NCBI GenBank assembly: GCA_022824665.1 | Contig: JAJDZL010000159.1 | Coordinates: forward strand, 1 to 46,105 | Length of the DNA stretch: 46,105 nt | Source of the DNA: Gammaproteobacteria bacterium | GTDB taxonomy: Bacteria; Pseudomonadota; Gammaproteobacteria; Arenicellales; JAJDZL01 | Direction of reading: 5' to 3' | Part shown: positions 19,296 to 28,473 of the stretch, piece by piece | Layout: each line of letters starts with the position of its first letter | How positions within the stretch are numbered: position 1 is the first letter of the stretch | The notes under the pieces: generated by a model | Told to the model about the DNA's origin: nothing | Seen by the model: the letters and a program-made list of their open reading frames with translations, nothing else | Database searches by the model: none | Translations under genes and position numbers: made by a program

Positions 19296-20487
19296 GTTCC
19301 CAGCTGAATGTGTTACCCAAAGTGATTTTGATGCGAGTTACGTGCACTGGCTGCTCTTGTAAACCAATTGCCGCAGCAATGATTTCGTTGAGTCGATCGC
19401 TGGTTGCGCTTAAGTGCGAGCGCGAAGTTCGGTATTTTTTTCCGATTGATTGGGCGGGCTTCAAGACCCAGTCTCCGGGTAATGAAGCCAATTCATCCAA
19501 CAGCTGTACTCGTCTTGCCTGAGTGCCCAAACGTTTTTCAAAATTCTCGGGATCAGAATGTTCAGACGCCGGAAATGGGATTGTTTCGGTCAGGGTGTCA
19601 GAACGTTCTGTGAATTCAATTGTTTGTGTATTCAAGTGTTCCGTGATATCTGCAATGTTGCCATGCTGTCGGTGCCAGATTACCGATATTTGATCGTTTT
19701 CCCACTCATATGACTGCGCTTGCCAGCCTGCTGCCCGGAAAGGCCGATCATAAACTTTGTCAGCAAATGTTGCCAGTAGCGCAGCAGCATTTTGTTTCAG
19801 AGATTCTTGTATGTTGTGCTTTTCGCGTTGAAAATCTTGTTGTGCATCAAGCTCCTGCGTTTGCTTACTTGTGTCTTGGCCGAGCAGATGATCAGCAAAC
19901 TGCCATGTACCAATCAGGCTGCTGAGTACCACCAGCGCGGCAATTGCAGCCACGTAAGATTTGTTTAATTTCGAAAATTGAACGGGTTTTATCTCAATAT
20001 TGCTATTCGAGCTGGCGTCACCAATCAAATCAGCAAAATTCAATGCCATCGCATTCTCAATCTCAAAGGTTCCCGATTTTTCATAGATTGGAATACTGGT
20101 TCCTGCAATGTCAGAGGATATTTCCTTGAGCCGTGCTTCGATCAGGTCTTTAGAGCCGACTAAATCGCCCGCGGGAAATACTGCACCATCTTCGATCGCG
20201 CATAGCCAGTACCTGTCGTTTTCAAGGTGTTCAATGAGAACTGCTGACTGCTGGACTTGTACCAGCAAAGCGGCTGCGCTTTCCAACCCCAGGTCTTCGG
20301 GTTTAGAGCTCGCGCCGATTTGGCAGCCGCTTGGCGTTTCGAGTTCCACGTAACCGGCCGGACCAATCTTGAGCTCCATCAATTCACGGGTGATTCGTCG
20401 CTCGCGTCCTGCTGCTGGCCACTGAACCGGATCGAGCCAAGTAAGCTCAATGACCATCTCCTTATCACAAAATCGATGAATTGTCAT
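19264..20487 (-). CDS. pilO2: PilO2-like pilus assembly protein
   Basis: N-terminal domain WLDPVQWPAAGRERRITRELMELKIGPAGYVEL, mid TM AAIAALVVLSSLIGTW; position between pilN and pilP. Confidence 0.75.
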   Translation of the reverse strand: MTIHRFCDKEMVIELTWLDPVQWPAAGRERRITRELMELKIGPAGYVELETPSGCQIGASSKPEDLGLESAAALLVQVQQSAVLIEHLENDRYWLCAIEDGAVFPAGDLVGSKDLIEARLKEISSDIAGTSIPIYEKSGTFEIENAMALNFADLIGDASSNSNIEIKPVQFSKLNKSYVAAIAALVVLSSLIGTWQFADHLLGQDTSKQTQELDAQQDFQREKHNIQESLKQNAAALLATFADKVYDRPFRAAGWQAQSYEWENDQISVIWHRQHGNIADITEHLNTQTIEFTERSDTLTETIPFPASEHSDPENFEKRLGTQARRVQLLDELASLPGDWVLKPAQSIGKKYRTSRSHLSATSDRLNEIIAAAIGLQEQPVHVTRIKITLGNTFSWELEGEYFASLD

Positions 20488-22036
20488 TTTGAGGACTCCA
20501 CTGCTGTTGTCCGGAATATTCAAGTGCCGGACGAATGATGTACGGGGTGATGAGAAGCACCAGACTCGTGTGGTCGAGTTCTGCTGCAGAATTCTTTCTC
20601 AGGATTGATTTGGATTTAGTATCGTCGGTTCGAAAAGTATCAAGACCGGCGACGAACAACAATTCTCCCGAATTCAGGACGACTGGCAGCAGGATGGAGC
20701 GGGACTCCAAATTGGGCAGTTGAATAACAGGATCGTTGGGCCCTGCGTTTACAGGAAAGCGACTGATTTCCTTGATGCGTGTCGTCCGTACCGTCAGATT
20801 GAGCATCATTCTGTTGCTGTCAGGCAGGATTCTCGGCACCATATTGATTGCGATACCGTCTTGAACTTTACCGGGTACGAGGCGCACCGAGGTCGATCCC
20901 TCTGAGTTAACGACATCGCGCCGTTGCAGATATGAGGTTTCATCGCCAAAGAAAACCGGCACCGGCAGTCCATTCAATCCTCGAATCACCGTAGAGGTGA
21001 GTTTTGCCACTCGTTCGACGCCCTCCGACTTACGTAAAATCAACTCAATGTCGCTCGTGTCAGTCGTACCGCTGGGGTTGTGACTCAATTGAATTCCAAC
21101 AAATCCGCCAGCATCGTCGTCGTCGAACTGTACCGCTGCAGCACTCTTACCGAAGGCGTTCTGGATAATGCCTGCTAAATTGAATCCTGCAGATGCATCT
21201 TCTTTTCGATAGATCTCATAAAGGTCGAAATTCACGATCACCTGCGTCGTCAAATCCTGATTTTTGATTGCTACCCAATCAGCGATACGTCGCAGTGCGA
21301 CCGGCGTGTCAATAACAGTCAGTTCACCGGAATGCCGATTGATGTCTGCCTTACCGAACTCGGTCAGCAAGCTACTGACTGCTGCTTCAATTTCGTCCCA
21401 GAATATTGAAGTGTCTAAAGACAGTACCACTTGATCATGGGCCTGTAAGTCCGAACCACCAGAGCCACCCTGTATGGAACCAGACAGACCAACTGATGCC
21501 TGCCATTGTGCTTCGATTCCTGGAGCAAACAGAGTCCACATCCCAAGTTCGGTATGAAACACTTCAATCCCGTCTCGCCTGGTGCGCCAGCTATACCCCA
21601 GTCGACTGGTAATGTGATCAAGTGCATCTGCAGCTGGACCACTCCAGTTGATATTCGGCAACTCGGCAGTTTCAATGTCTGCTGAAACCAGTATCGGTAC
21701 CTCTATTGTGTCGGCAATTTGTCGGCTTAGCTCGACCAGAGAAGTAGATTCAACGAAATTGAGTTCAATGTGCCGGGTTAGAGATTCTGGTCGAGAGCTG
21801 GGTGAATTTACAACCTCGACCGGTGTATGAGGTCCAAGCCATACATCAGTGAAGCTCTGTACAACTGGCGGTGTGGAAGTGCTGAGTTCGGGCTGATCCG
21901 TCTGTGCTATCGTTTCCTCAACCCTGGTGACAAATTGCTCGCTCCGTTCAGTAATTCCGGACGGTAAGCGACAAGCCGGAGTCAGCGTTATTGAGCATAG
22001 AATCAGTAAAGTGGCGGCCAATTTGTCAATTCTCAT
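20465..22036 (-). CDS. pilN: PilN-like lipoprotein secretin
   Basis: Lipobox LTPAC; secretin-domain sequence VAKLTSTVIRGLNGLPVPVFFGDETSYLQRRDV... NSGELLFVAGLDTFRTDD ... TSLVLLITPYII. Confidence 0.85.
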   Translation of the reverse strand: MRIDKLAATLLILCSITLTPACRLPSGITERSEQFVTRVEETIAQTDQPELSTSTPPVVQSFTDVWLGPHTPVEVVNSPSSRPESLTRHIELNFVESTSLVELSRQIADTIEVPILVSADIETAELPNINWSGPAADALDHITSRLGYSWRTRRDGIEVFHTELGMWTLFAPGIEAQWQASVGLSGSIQGGSGGSDLQAHDQVVLSLDTSIFWDEIEAAVSSLLTEFGKADINRHSGELTVIDTPVALRRIADWVAIKNQDLTTQVIVNFDLYEIYRKEDASAGFNLAGIIQNAFGKSAAAVQFDDDDAGGFVGIQLSHNPSGTTDTSDIELILRKSEGVERVAKLTSTVIRGLNGLPVPVFFGDETSYLQRRDVVNSEGSTSVRLVPGKVQDGIAINMVPRILPDSNRMMLNLTVRTTRIKEISRFPVNAGPNDPVIQLPNLESRSILLPVVLNSGELLFVAGLDTFRTDDTKSKSILRKNSAAELDHTSLVLLITPYIIRPALEYSGQQQWSPQNDNSSIL

Positions 22037-22809
22037 TGGATTGCCTTGTGTCGCGTAAATCCCGCCTCAATTACCAGTACGGAATTGCCGTGATAGAAAC
22101 TTCCAGTTAATGGAACAGGGGCGTTCCGATAATGCGTCAAGACCGATTCGACAGCTTCTTCAAAAGTTCCGGGAAATTTTGCCGAGTGCCCGATTGCGTA
22201 ATCGTGCTGGCTGCGCCATTCCAATGACCAATCGACCGACTGTGCCCAGATCTCGAGGTTTTCTCTAAGTGAGCGGGACGCATACAGCTCCCAGACCATA
22301 GATGTTGGGGCGAAAGGCGATGGTCTGGTGATTTCAGGATCCATGTTCCCGGACGACTCAGGATTGGCATCCGGCGGTTGAAATACCTCGTTTGCATCGA
22401 TGCCAGCGCGCTGAAACCAAAGGATGCGCTTCTTGTTATCCTCATACAAATGCCAGGGCTGCCCGACAATCGTGCGTATCGCACTGCGGACATCAAGCGG
22501 ACCAATTGACCGATGCGCGTTAGGTAGCGGCAGATCGAGCGTCGGTAGAATTTCCTGTGTTGCAATGTGCCGGTAACCAGAGCGATGCAAAACGTAATCG
22601 AGCGCCGTTCCGACCGTTTCAACATAGGCGGGAAATTGAGTATCGATGACGACTGAAAGCAGGTCAATCTGGGCAGGGCCGGCGCTAAGTGTTTGCAATG
22701 AGTATCGGTCGACACGTTGAAGTTCGCTACCGTATACAGACTGCTCCGTCAGTGCCAGAGCCGGTCCAATGAGTGCCAAAGCAGTAAATTTAAGACAAAA
22801 TGATTTCAT
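22033..22809 (-). CDS. pilL: PilL, PFGI-1 class (TIGR03748-like; TcpQ-type C-terminus)
   Basis: RVDRYSLQTLSAGPAQIDLLSVVIDTQFPAYVETVGTALDYVLHRSGYRH signature; likely ATG at 22809 (MKSFCLKFTALALIG). Confidence 0.85.
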   Translation of the reverse strand: MKSFCLKFTALALIGPALALTEQSVYGSELQRVDRYSLQTLSAGPAQIDLLSVVIDTQFPAYVETVGTALDYVLHRSGYRHIATQEILPTLDLPLPNAHRSIGPLDVRSAIRTIVGQPWHLYEDNKKRILWFQRAGIDANEVFQPPDANPESSGNMDPEITRPSPFAPTSMVWELYASRSLRENLEIWAQSVDWSLEWRSQHDYAIGHSAKFPGTFEEAVESVLTHYRNAPVPLTGSFYHGNSVLVIEAGFTRHKAIQ

Positions 22810-22919
22810 ACTGCGAACTATGCATCTTGTCTTGCGAATATGGAACAATAAATTGAATATCCGTTCGGATGCATTTTTTGTATCTTGCGTATAACAATCC
22901 TGGTGCTGCATGTGGCAGC

Positions 22920-23825
22920 TCAATTAGCCACTTTGTTCATCAGGTAATTTCTGGCTTTCCATGCCTGTGCACTCGATGTAAATATGGCCTTAGGGTCGTC
23001 TTCGAGCAGTTTGACCCAGCTTAGGACATAGGACTCATGTCGGGTTTCTCCGGCAATTCGATAGTCAGCACACAAAAATGCAGAGCCAATTTCTGCAACC
23101 AGTTCTTCAAACGCGTAGCCTGCCGACTTATATGGATGCGAATCTACAATCCCCGTTCGGTTTAGCCTGGTTTTGTGGCCGGTCCAATGGGTCAGCTCAT
23201 GCATTAGCGTGCTGTAATATCCACCAGTCGAGGTGAACGCAGCTTTTGGAGGCATGCAAATAACGTCAGAGGCCGGAAGATAGGAAGCCGCTCTTCCCGA
23301 GTGTCGAACTCTTGCTCCGGAGAATTTGATCAGATCATCAGCTTTACGGTTTGATTCCCAGTTGTGTTCAAGGTTGAAATCCGGATGCGGACCGTTGGCA
23401 ATCCTGTCAGGCAGACCGGAACACTGTTCAACGTTGAACACTGTAAATGCGCGGGCAATCTTGTAGGCATAGTCAGATTGGTTCTCGTCTTCTGTGTCCG
23501 GTTCTGCTTGGCGGTCGATCTTGATATTTTTGAATAACACGACTGTGGTTCCCTTTTCTCCTTTACGAATGCGAGCGCCTATTTTTGCGGCTTGCCGAAA
23601 TGTTAACCAGCGGTCCAATTCATAGCCGCGAGCAAACGCAGCTGCCCACAAAATGGTTATGTTGATTCCGGTATAGCGGCGCTCCGTGCCAGCATTAACG
23701 GGAAATCCCGGTGCAAGTGAGGAGTGGGACCATGGTTTTCGCCACGGCGGCGCACCGGTTTTTAGCGCATCAATGAAGTGTGCGGTGACTTGTGAAAATA
23801 CGTTGCTGGTGCTTTTGTTTGACAT
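22920..23825 (-). CDS. ArdC-like antirestriction protein (ssDNA-binding N-terminus + zincin-like metallopeptidase)
   Basis: ALKTGAPPWRKPWS, GINITILWAAAFARGY, IRKGEKGTTVVLFK, HExxH in STLMHELTHWTGHKTRLNR. Confidence 0.88.
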   Translation of the reverse strand: MSNKSTSNVFSQVTAHFIDALKTGAPPWRKPWSHSSLAPGFPVNAGTERRYTGINITILWAAAFARGYELDRWLTFRQAAKIGARIRKGEKGTTVVLFKNIKIDRQAEPDTEDENQSDYAYKIARAFTVFNVEQCSGLPDRIANGPHPDFNLEHNWESNRKADDLIKFSGARVRHSGRAASYLPASDVICMPPKAAFTSTGGYYSTLMHELTHWTGHKTRLNRTGIVDSHPYKSAGYAFEELVAEIGSAFLCADYRIAGETRHESYVLSWVKLLEDDPKAIFTSSAQAWKARNYLMNKVAN

Positions 23826-23993
23826 CGTTCCATTGGGTTGGTGAAAATGGAACGAAACTTATTCGAATCTGCTAGCCAAAGGTGCGATTAATGGGATTTC
23901 AAAGCAGGGTGAGTTTTTTTTTGTGAACGGACCAAGCGTTCTCGAATTTTTGCAGCACGAATGAATCGCATTAGAGCGAAAATTCGCGCGACG

Positions 23994-25292
23994 TCAAAGT
24001 TCAGCATTGTCGGCAGCGCGTTTTCTTGATTGCAGGTTCATTGCCTCCTCAAGTGTTCGGCGACGATATCGTTCCCTGGTATCTTCATAGACTTTTTTCT
24101 GTTTAGCTCTTTCGGATCGCTGGATGCAGATTTGCTCGGCATTTTCGATTTGAAACTTGCCATCCTCACGCAGCCCAATGCCATGGTTAGCCAGCCGCTT
24201 GCAGTAAGTGGTCATTAATGAAACAGGATTCCAAACAGGCGTACACTTGTCCTGTAAGCCAGCCCTGATGCGACCATCCAATTCATCAAGGAGCAGCTGA
24301 TGCCAACAGTCCCATGGGGCAGGCGGGGGTGGCAGTGTTGTTGGCAGCCGGAGCAAAATGAGTTCAATCAAATGTTTCTGGTTTTCCGAAATATCCTGTG
24401 GAAATACCAGCTGGCTGTCCAGGTCACCATTCATTGCGTTTGTGGTTTTTTTGTAGTTGTATTTTTTTACTACTTCCTTACTACTACTACGTACTACGGA
24501 GTCGCGTCGAACTGAACATGCGCGATCGTCATTTGCATCGTGGGCTGTTGCACCGTAGTTCACGTCGTGAACTACGGTCGATGCCGCGTGCTGAATATGG
24601 TCCGGTTGCCGGGGCTTTTGTTTCGACCCTTCAGTTTCGTTCAGGTTTGGATAGGTGCCAAAGAAGCCTGCTTCATCCTCTCCCTCAATGGATTGCCACG
24701 CTTCAGCGCGCCTTTCAAAAGGATGTCTGTATTCGAGCAGATTCTGATCTTTATTTATTTCGTGTCGAAATGATCCGATGATGATTTGCGCAATTTTTCG
24801 CACGTCGTTGCTTCTATGCTTTGTGCTTTCGTGCACATAGGTCATATAGTTGGCATCAAGCTCAAGCGTGTCTGAAATCGCCAGTGGTTCACCGTGAACC
24901 ATGTATATGTTTCCGACCCTGGTAAACTGCCCCGATGCATTGCGCTCCTGGTCTCGACACAACAGGGTAAGCCACCGGGTCATTCTCAATTTGGCGATCG
25001 AACTTGATACCGTTCCGCGAGAGATGCTTAACAGCGACTGAATTTCGTCATAGCTCGGAAACGACGTCAAAGACATATCGGGAGTACAACGGGATCGAAT
25101 TGCAAGCCAGACCAGTTTGTCGTAAGGATTCAGAACCGGATCAAAAATGAGCAGTCTGGGATGTGAGTCGTACCAGTTATCCGTGAAAATCATGCCTGTT
25201 GATGCGTTATCTGCGTGGCGAAAGTTTTTCGCAGCCGATAGAATTCTAGACAGATTTTGTTTTATGGAACTTACGTTGGGTTGATTATTCAT
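23994..25292 (-). CDS. STY4528-family ICE/pathogenicity-island replication protein (HTH)
   Basis: VLNPYDKLVWLAIRSRC...SFPSYDEIQSLLSISRGTVSSSIAKLRMTRWLTL (wHTH). Confidence 0.75.
   Translation of the reverse strand: MNNQPNVSSIKQNLSRILSAAKNFRHADNASTGMIFTDNWYDSHPRLLIFDPVLNPYDKLVWLAIRSRCTPDMSLTSFPSYDEIQSLLSISRGTVSSSIAKLRMTRWLTLLCRDQERNASGQFTRVGNIYMVHGEPLAISDTLELDANYMTYVHESTKHRSNDVRKIAQIIIGSFRHEINKDQNLLEYRHPFERRAEAWQSIEGEDEAGFFGTYPNLNETEGSKQKPRQPDHIQHAASTVVHDVNYGATAHDANDDRACSVRRDSVVRSSSKEVVKKYNYKKTTNAMNGDLDSQLVFPQDISENQKHLIELILLRLPTTLPPPPAPWDCWHQLLLDELDGRIRAGLQDKCTPVWNPVSLMTTYCKRLANHGIGLREDGKFQIENAEQICIQRSERAKQKKVYEDTRERYRRRTLEEAMNLQSRKRAADNAEL
24552..24578. repeat. 27-nt palindrome inside STY4528-like replication gene
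   Basis: ACCGTAGTTCACG-T-CGTGAACTACGGT, 13-bp perfect arms with 1-nt centre. Confidence 0.95.
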
Positions 25293-25397
25293 GAATCTCG
25301 CACCGGGTTATGGAAATCAAAAAGTGTTCAATCGCAGCGATAGAAACAAATCAAATTCGATGGAACTCAATGCGAGATCCATAGAAAACGATATCAA

Positions 25398-25979
25398 CTA
25401 AATTTTTCTCAGTCGCTTTAATGAGCCGTCATTTTCCCAGGTATGGATCAGGTTCCAGATTACCCGCAGGGAAATTTGACGCTCTGTTGCATTAAAGATT
25501 TGCAGAAACTCATCTGGTCCAAAACTGTTTGATCGTTTGAATAACGCTTCTACCTGACTCCAAATAAATTGTTGAACCTCCTTTGTCGGTTGTGGCGGCC
25601 GTCCCGTAGGCTGGCTCTGAAGTCCGAACTGGTTGCGTCGCAGGTTAAATTGCTTAGTGCCCATTCCAGTGATCGCTCGCATCAGTTGCAGTGGTGCATC
25701 ACAGGAGATTAACTCATCAACTTTGGCATCCCGGCTCTTTTCCCGCAGGACATAGTCAATCATTCGCCAATATATTTTTCGATTCAAGCGAATAGACAGG
25801 AAATGAGATCGAGTAGAAGCCAGGCGCAACTCGTCTGCTGAACTCAGAGTATTTAGTGCGCGAATTTCATTCGGGCCGAACCCCATTTCCTGAAGCGCAG
25901 TGAAGTCTTCTTCTTCCTGGCAGCGGTGAAAGTAAACAAATACTGCATTGATTAATTCAGTTTCTTTGGTGATTGTCAT
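25398..25979 (-). CDS. DUF2857-like ICE protein
   Basis: Position between parB and STY4528-like gene; LQEMGFGPNEIRALNTLSSADELRLASTRSHFLSIRLN. Confidence 0.7.
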   Translation of the reverse strand: MTITKETELINAVFVYFHRCQEEEDFTALQEMGFGPNEIRALNTLSSADELRLASTRSHFLSIRLNRKIYWRMIDYVLREKSRDAKVDELISCDAPLQLMRAITGMGTKQFNLRRNQFGLQSQPTGRPPQPTKEVQQFIWSQVEALFKRSNSFGPDEFLQIFNATERQISLRVIWNLIHTWENDGSLKRLRKI

Positions 25980-25980
25980 G

Positions 25981-27666
25981 TCAATTTCCTCTTTGTTTCG
26001 GCAAACGAAACAAGTTAATGTTGTTATTGTTTGCCAGTTGCTGAATACTTCGATAAGTGTCTGTCAAACTGTCCAAGTCTTGCCAACTGTCGTCGCTGAG
26101 TCGTCGGTGACAGAGGCTAACCAGTCCCAGGTGGGGAAAGGTACATTGCATTTTGCTTTTTGCGTGCAAAATAATCGTTTTTGGGTCGCCTGTTTTTATG
26201 TAGTTCAATAGGTCAGTGTTACCGATAACTTTTGCGGTAAACGGACGTGCGCATTTGATCGCCCATTGCAGGTCCGAATATTCCAGGAGCAGCCACCAAA
26301 GCGCATCCCGATGCGCAACTTCGGTTGTACTCGCTCGTTCTGTAGCAGGCGGGTAGTCGATGACCAGGTAGCCAACTCCCCAGTCTTCAGTTTCAGCAAT
26401 AATGCTTCGTTTGGTTTTGGGGTTTACAAAAAAACCGTGTCGTTTTGCAATCCGCGAGGCGATTCGATAAGCGTGTTTTCTTAGTTCTTCAAGCTCGCGA
26501 TTTAACGCGGTAATTTGAACAGACTGCTGTTTGCTGCGGCTTACCGGGTTTTTGTCCCTAGGAGCGCCATTTACGTCAGATATTGACGGTAAATTCACTC
26601 CGAGGGTGAGTGGGACGAAACTCTCCGATGCACCATTTTGGTGCATCGTGTATTCCTTTTTTGAAGTGTTCGCCGGGCGAACACTCACTTCATGCACCAT
26701 TTTGGTGCATTCGATTTTGAATTTTTGCCGTTTCTCTTCTTTTTCTATATTGTCTTTTACTTTTTCGAAAGTTTCGTTGAGCGGCTTCGAAGACAGGTTC
26801 AAATATCCGTTCAAACGTAGCGAAACGTCCTGCACGGAAGTCGCTTTGTGTTCGGATAATTTTGCTTCCACCGAGCGTCTGAAAAGCCAATAATTCCATT
26901 GTGGCGCTGAGTAGTCCTGTAAGCCTTTTATGAAAAGATTTTTTGCCTGTTCATTTGACAGTTCAAACTCTTTACAGGCCTTGATAAATGCTTTTTGTAG
27001 TTTGCGCAGCTTTTCCATTGAGCGACGCCCCATTGAGACGCAGGCATCCGTTGCAAGGAACGGTTCAACAGTTTCTGCCGCGAAGAGCATGACAGATAAC
27101 GTGCTCAAAGGAATGCTGTAGCCTCTTGCGACGAGAATGGAGTGAATCGCGCGAATCGATAAATTCTTATTTTCTTTCGATTCCAGGTGCAAGTGCTCAA
27201 TGGCACATTTGATGCCATAGGCCTTATCAATGAAACACAGAGACTTGCGCATCTCGTTCTCTAGCAAGTGTCCGATGATTGCATCAGATTCATATCCGGA
27301 CCACGGAACAAAAGAGCATTCGATGAATCGGAATCTGAAATCTCCGGTCTCGGCAAACAATTCGGTGATTGCCCGCAGGCGGGTATTGCCGCCTTTATAG
27401 ACAATGAACTTGACATGCCCCGGTCGTTGGGTGACCACGAGCGGTTGATTCAGTCCGCTTTGAGCAATGGATTCTTTGATTTTGCTGAAATTGGGGTTCT
27501 CCACTCGACGAGGGTTCTTTTCATAGGGTTGAATCTCCGAGATTGGCAGGCAAAGCAGGGTTCGTTCGGTAAGCGAGGGTCTGGTTGGTTTCAATTCCGT
27601 CGCACTGGCTTGCTGGCTTGCGGGCGGTGTTTGAGATTTTTGTTTGGGCGATTTACGTTTTGACAT
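25981..27666 (-). CDS. parB: ParB-like partition protein, PFGI-1 ICE class (TIGR03764-like)
   Basis: LPISEIQPYEKNPRRVENPNFSKIKESIAQSGLNQPLVVTQRPG..VYKGGNTRLRAI. Confidence 0.82.
   Translation of the reverse strand: MSKRKSPKQKSQTPPASQQASATELKPTRPSLTERTLLCLPISEIQPYEKNPRRVENPNFSKIKESIAQSGLNQPLVVTQRPGHVKFIVYKGGNTRLRAITELFAETGDFRFRFIECSFVPWSGYESDAIIGHLLENEMRKSLCFIDKAYGIKCAIEHLHLESKENKNLSIRAIHSILVARGYSIPLSTLSVMLFAAETVEPFLATDACVSMGRRSMEKLRKLQKAFIKACKEFELSNEQAKNLFIKGLQDYSAPQWNYWLFRRSVEAKLSEHKATSVQDVSLRLNGYLNLSSKPLNETFEKVKDNIEKEEKRQKFKIECTKMVHEVSVRPANTSKKEYTMHQNGASESFVPLTLGVNLPSISDVNGAPRDKNPVSRSKQQSVQITALNRELEELRKHAYRIASRIAKRHGFFVNPKTKRSIIAETEDWGVGYLVIDYPPATERASTTEVAHRDALWWLLLEYSDLQWAIKCARPFTAKVIGNTDLLNYIKTGDPKTIILHAKSKMQCTFPHLGLVSLCHRRLSDDSWQDLDSLTDTYRSIQQLANNNNINLFRLPKQRGN
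26628..26710. repeat. Composite triple-hairpin repeat, copy A, inside parB
   Basis: atgcaccattttggtgcat (26628-26646) / gtgttcgccgggcgaacac (26666-26684) / atgcaccattttggtgcat (26692-26710). Confidence 0.9.
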
Positions 27667-28473
27667 GGTTATTTCCTTTGCTGGATGGATTGTGAAGGTG
27701 ATTGTCCTTTGCGCGATCCTTGGAGATTGTGCAAAGTCAACCGTGTTAATTGCGCTGGAGTAGCGGCCAATTCAGTTTTTTGCTGACATCCTGGGCAATT
27801 TGTCGGTGCGACGTTTGCATGGCAATTTAGGGCGTCAACAAGATTTGACAGGGCGTGTGTATTGCGTGTTTGAGGCCGTAAGCTTGCTGTAAATCGCCCG
27901 ATCCACGGCTTGTTCGCGTGTTCAGCAATTTTCGTGCTGCAACAGATCTCTATAAGATCCGTTGCAAAATTGTCATTAATTTGCCTTGATTTGTGATTGC
28001 AATGGTGCTTGCGGGTTGACTGAAACCCGTGTAAAGTGGATTTGATCGCAACCTTTCGGGTGGCAGAGTTGATGCTGCTCGCGAGCAAAATTTGAATTAC
28101 AGTTTCGAACATGCTGTTGTTCAATTCGTCATTTACAGGTAAAATTACTGTTAAGTAGTGTGACTTTGGAAGCAACTGAGTCTTAATCAGTTCTTCTGAA
28201 TTTTTGGTGCGAAAAATCGCTCAGTTCGCCCCAAAAAAATGCAAAATCACCTGCTACAATCCCCGCATCGCATTTACAATGTAGTTATCCGGAATCTCGT
28301 TTCGAAGTGGTCAAGTCGAGTTGAGCGTTGACCGAAATTAGCAGATTCTGGAAGCATCGGGGGTGATATCCCTGAATTAGCGTGAATTTGATTTTCAGCT
28401 TGCCGGCGCGCCAAACCAAGCGGCTAAAGCGAAACTTCGGTTGGTTTGTTTCGTGCCTGGCTAGGTATTTGAT

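Noticed and set aside
19599-19610. 12-bp palindrome CAGAACGTTCTG in pilO2
   Set aside because: Short, single and within coding sequence; expected by chance.
27669-28175. 168-aa minus-strand ORF upstream of parB
   Set aside because: No recognisable domain and implausible composition; treated as non-coding or spurious, though it cannot be excluded.
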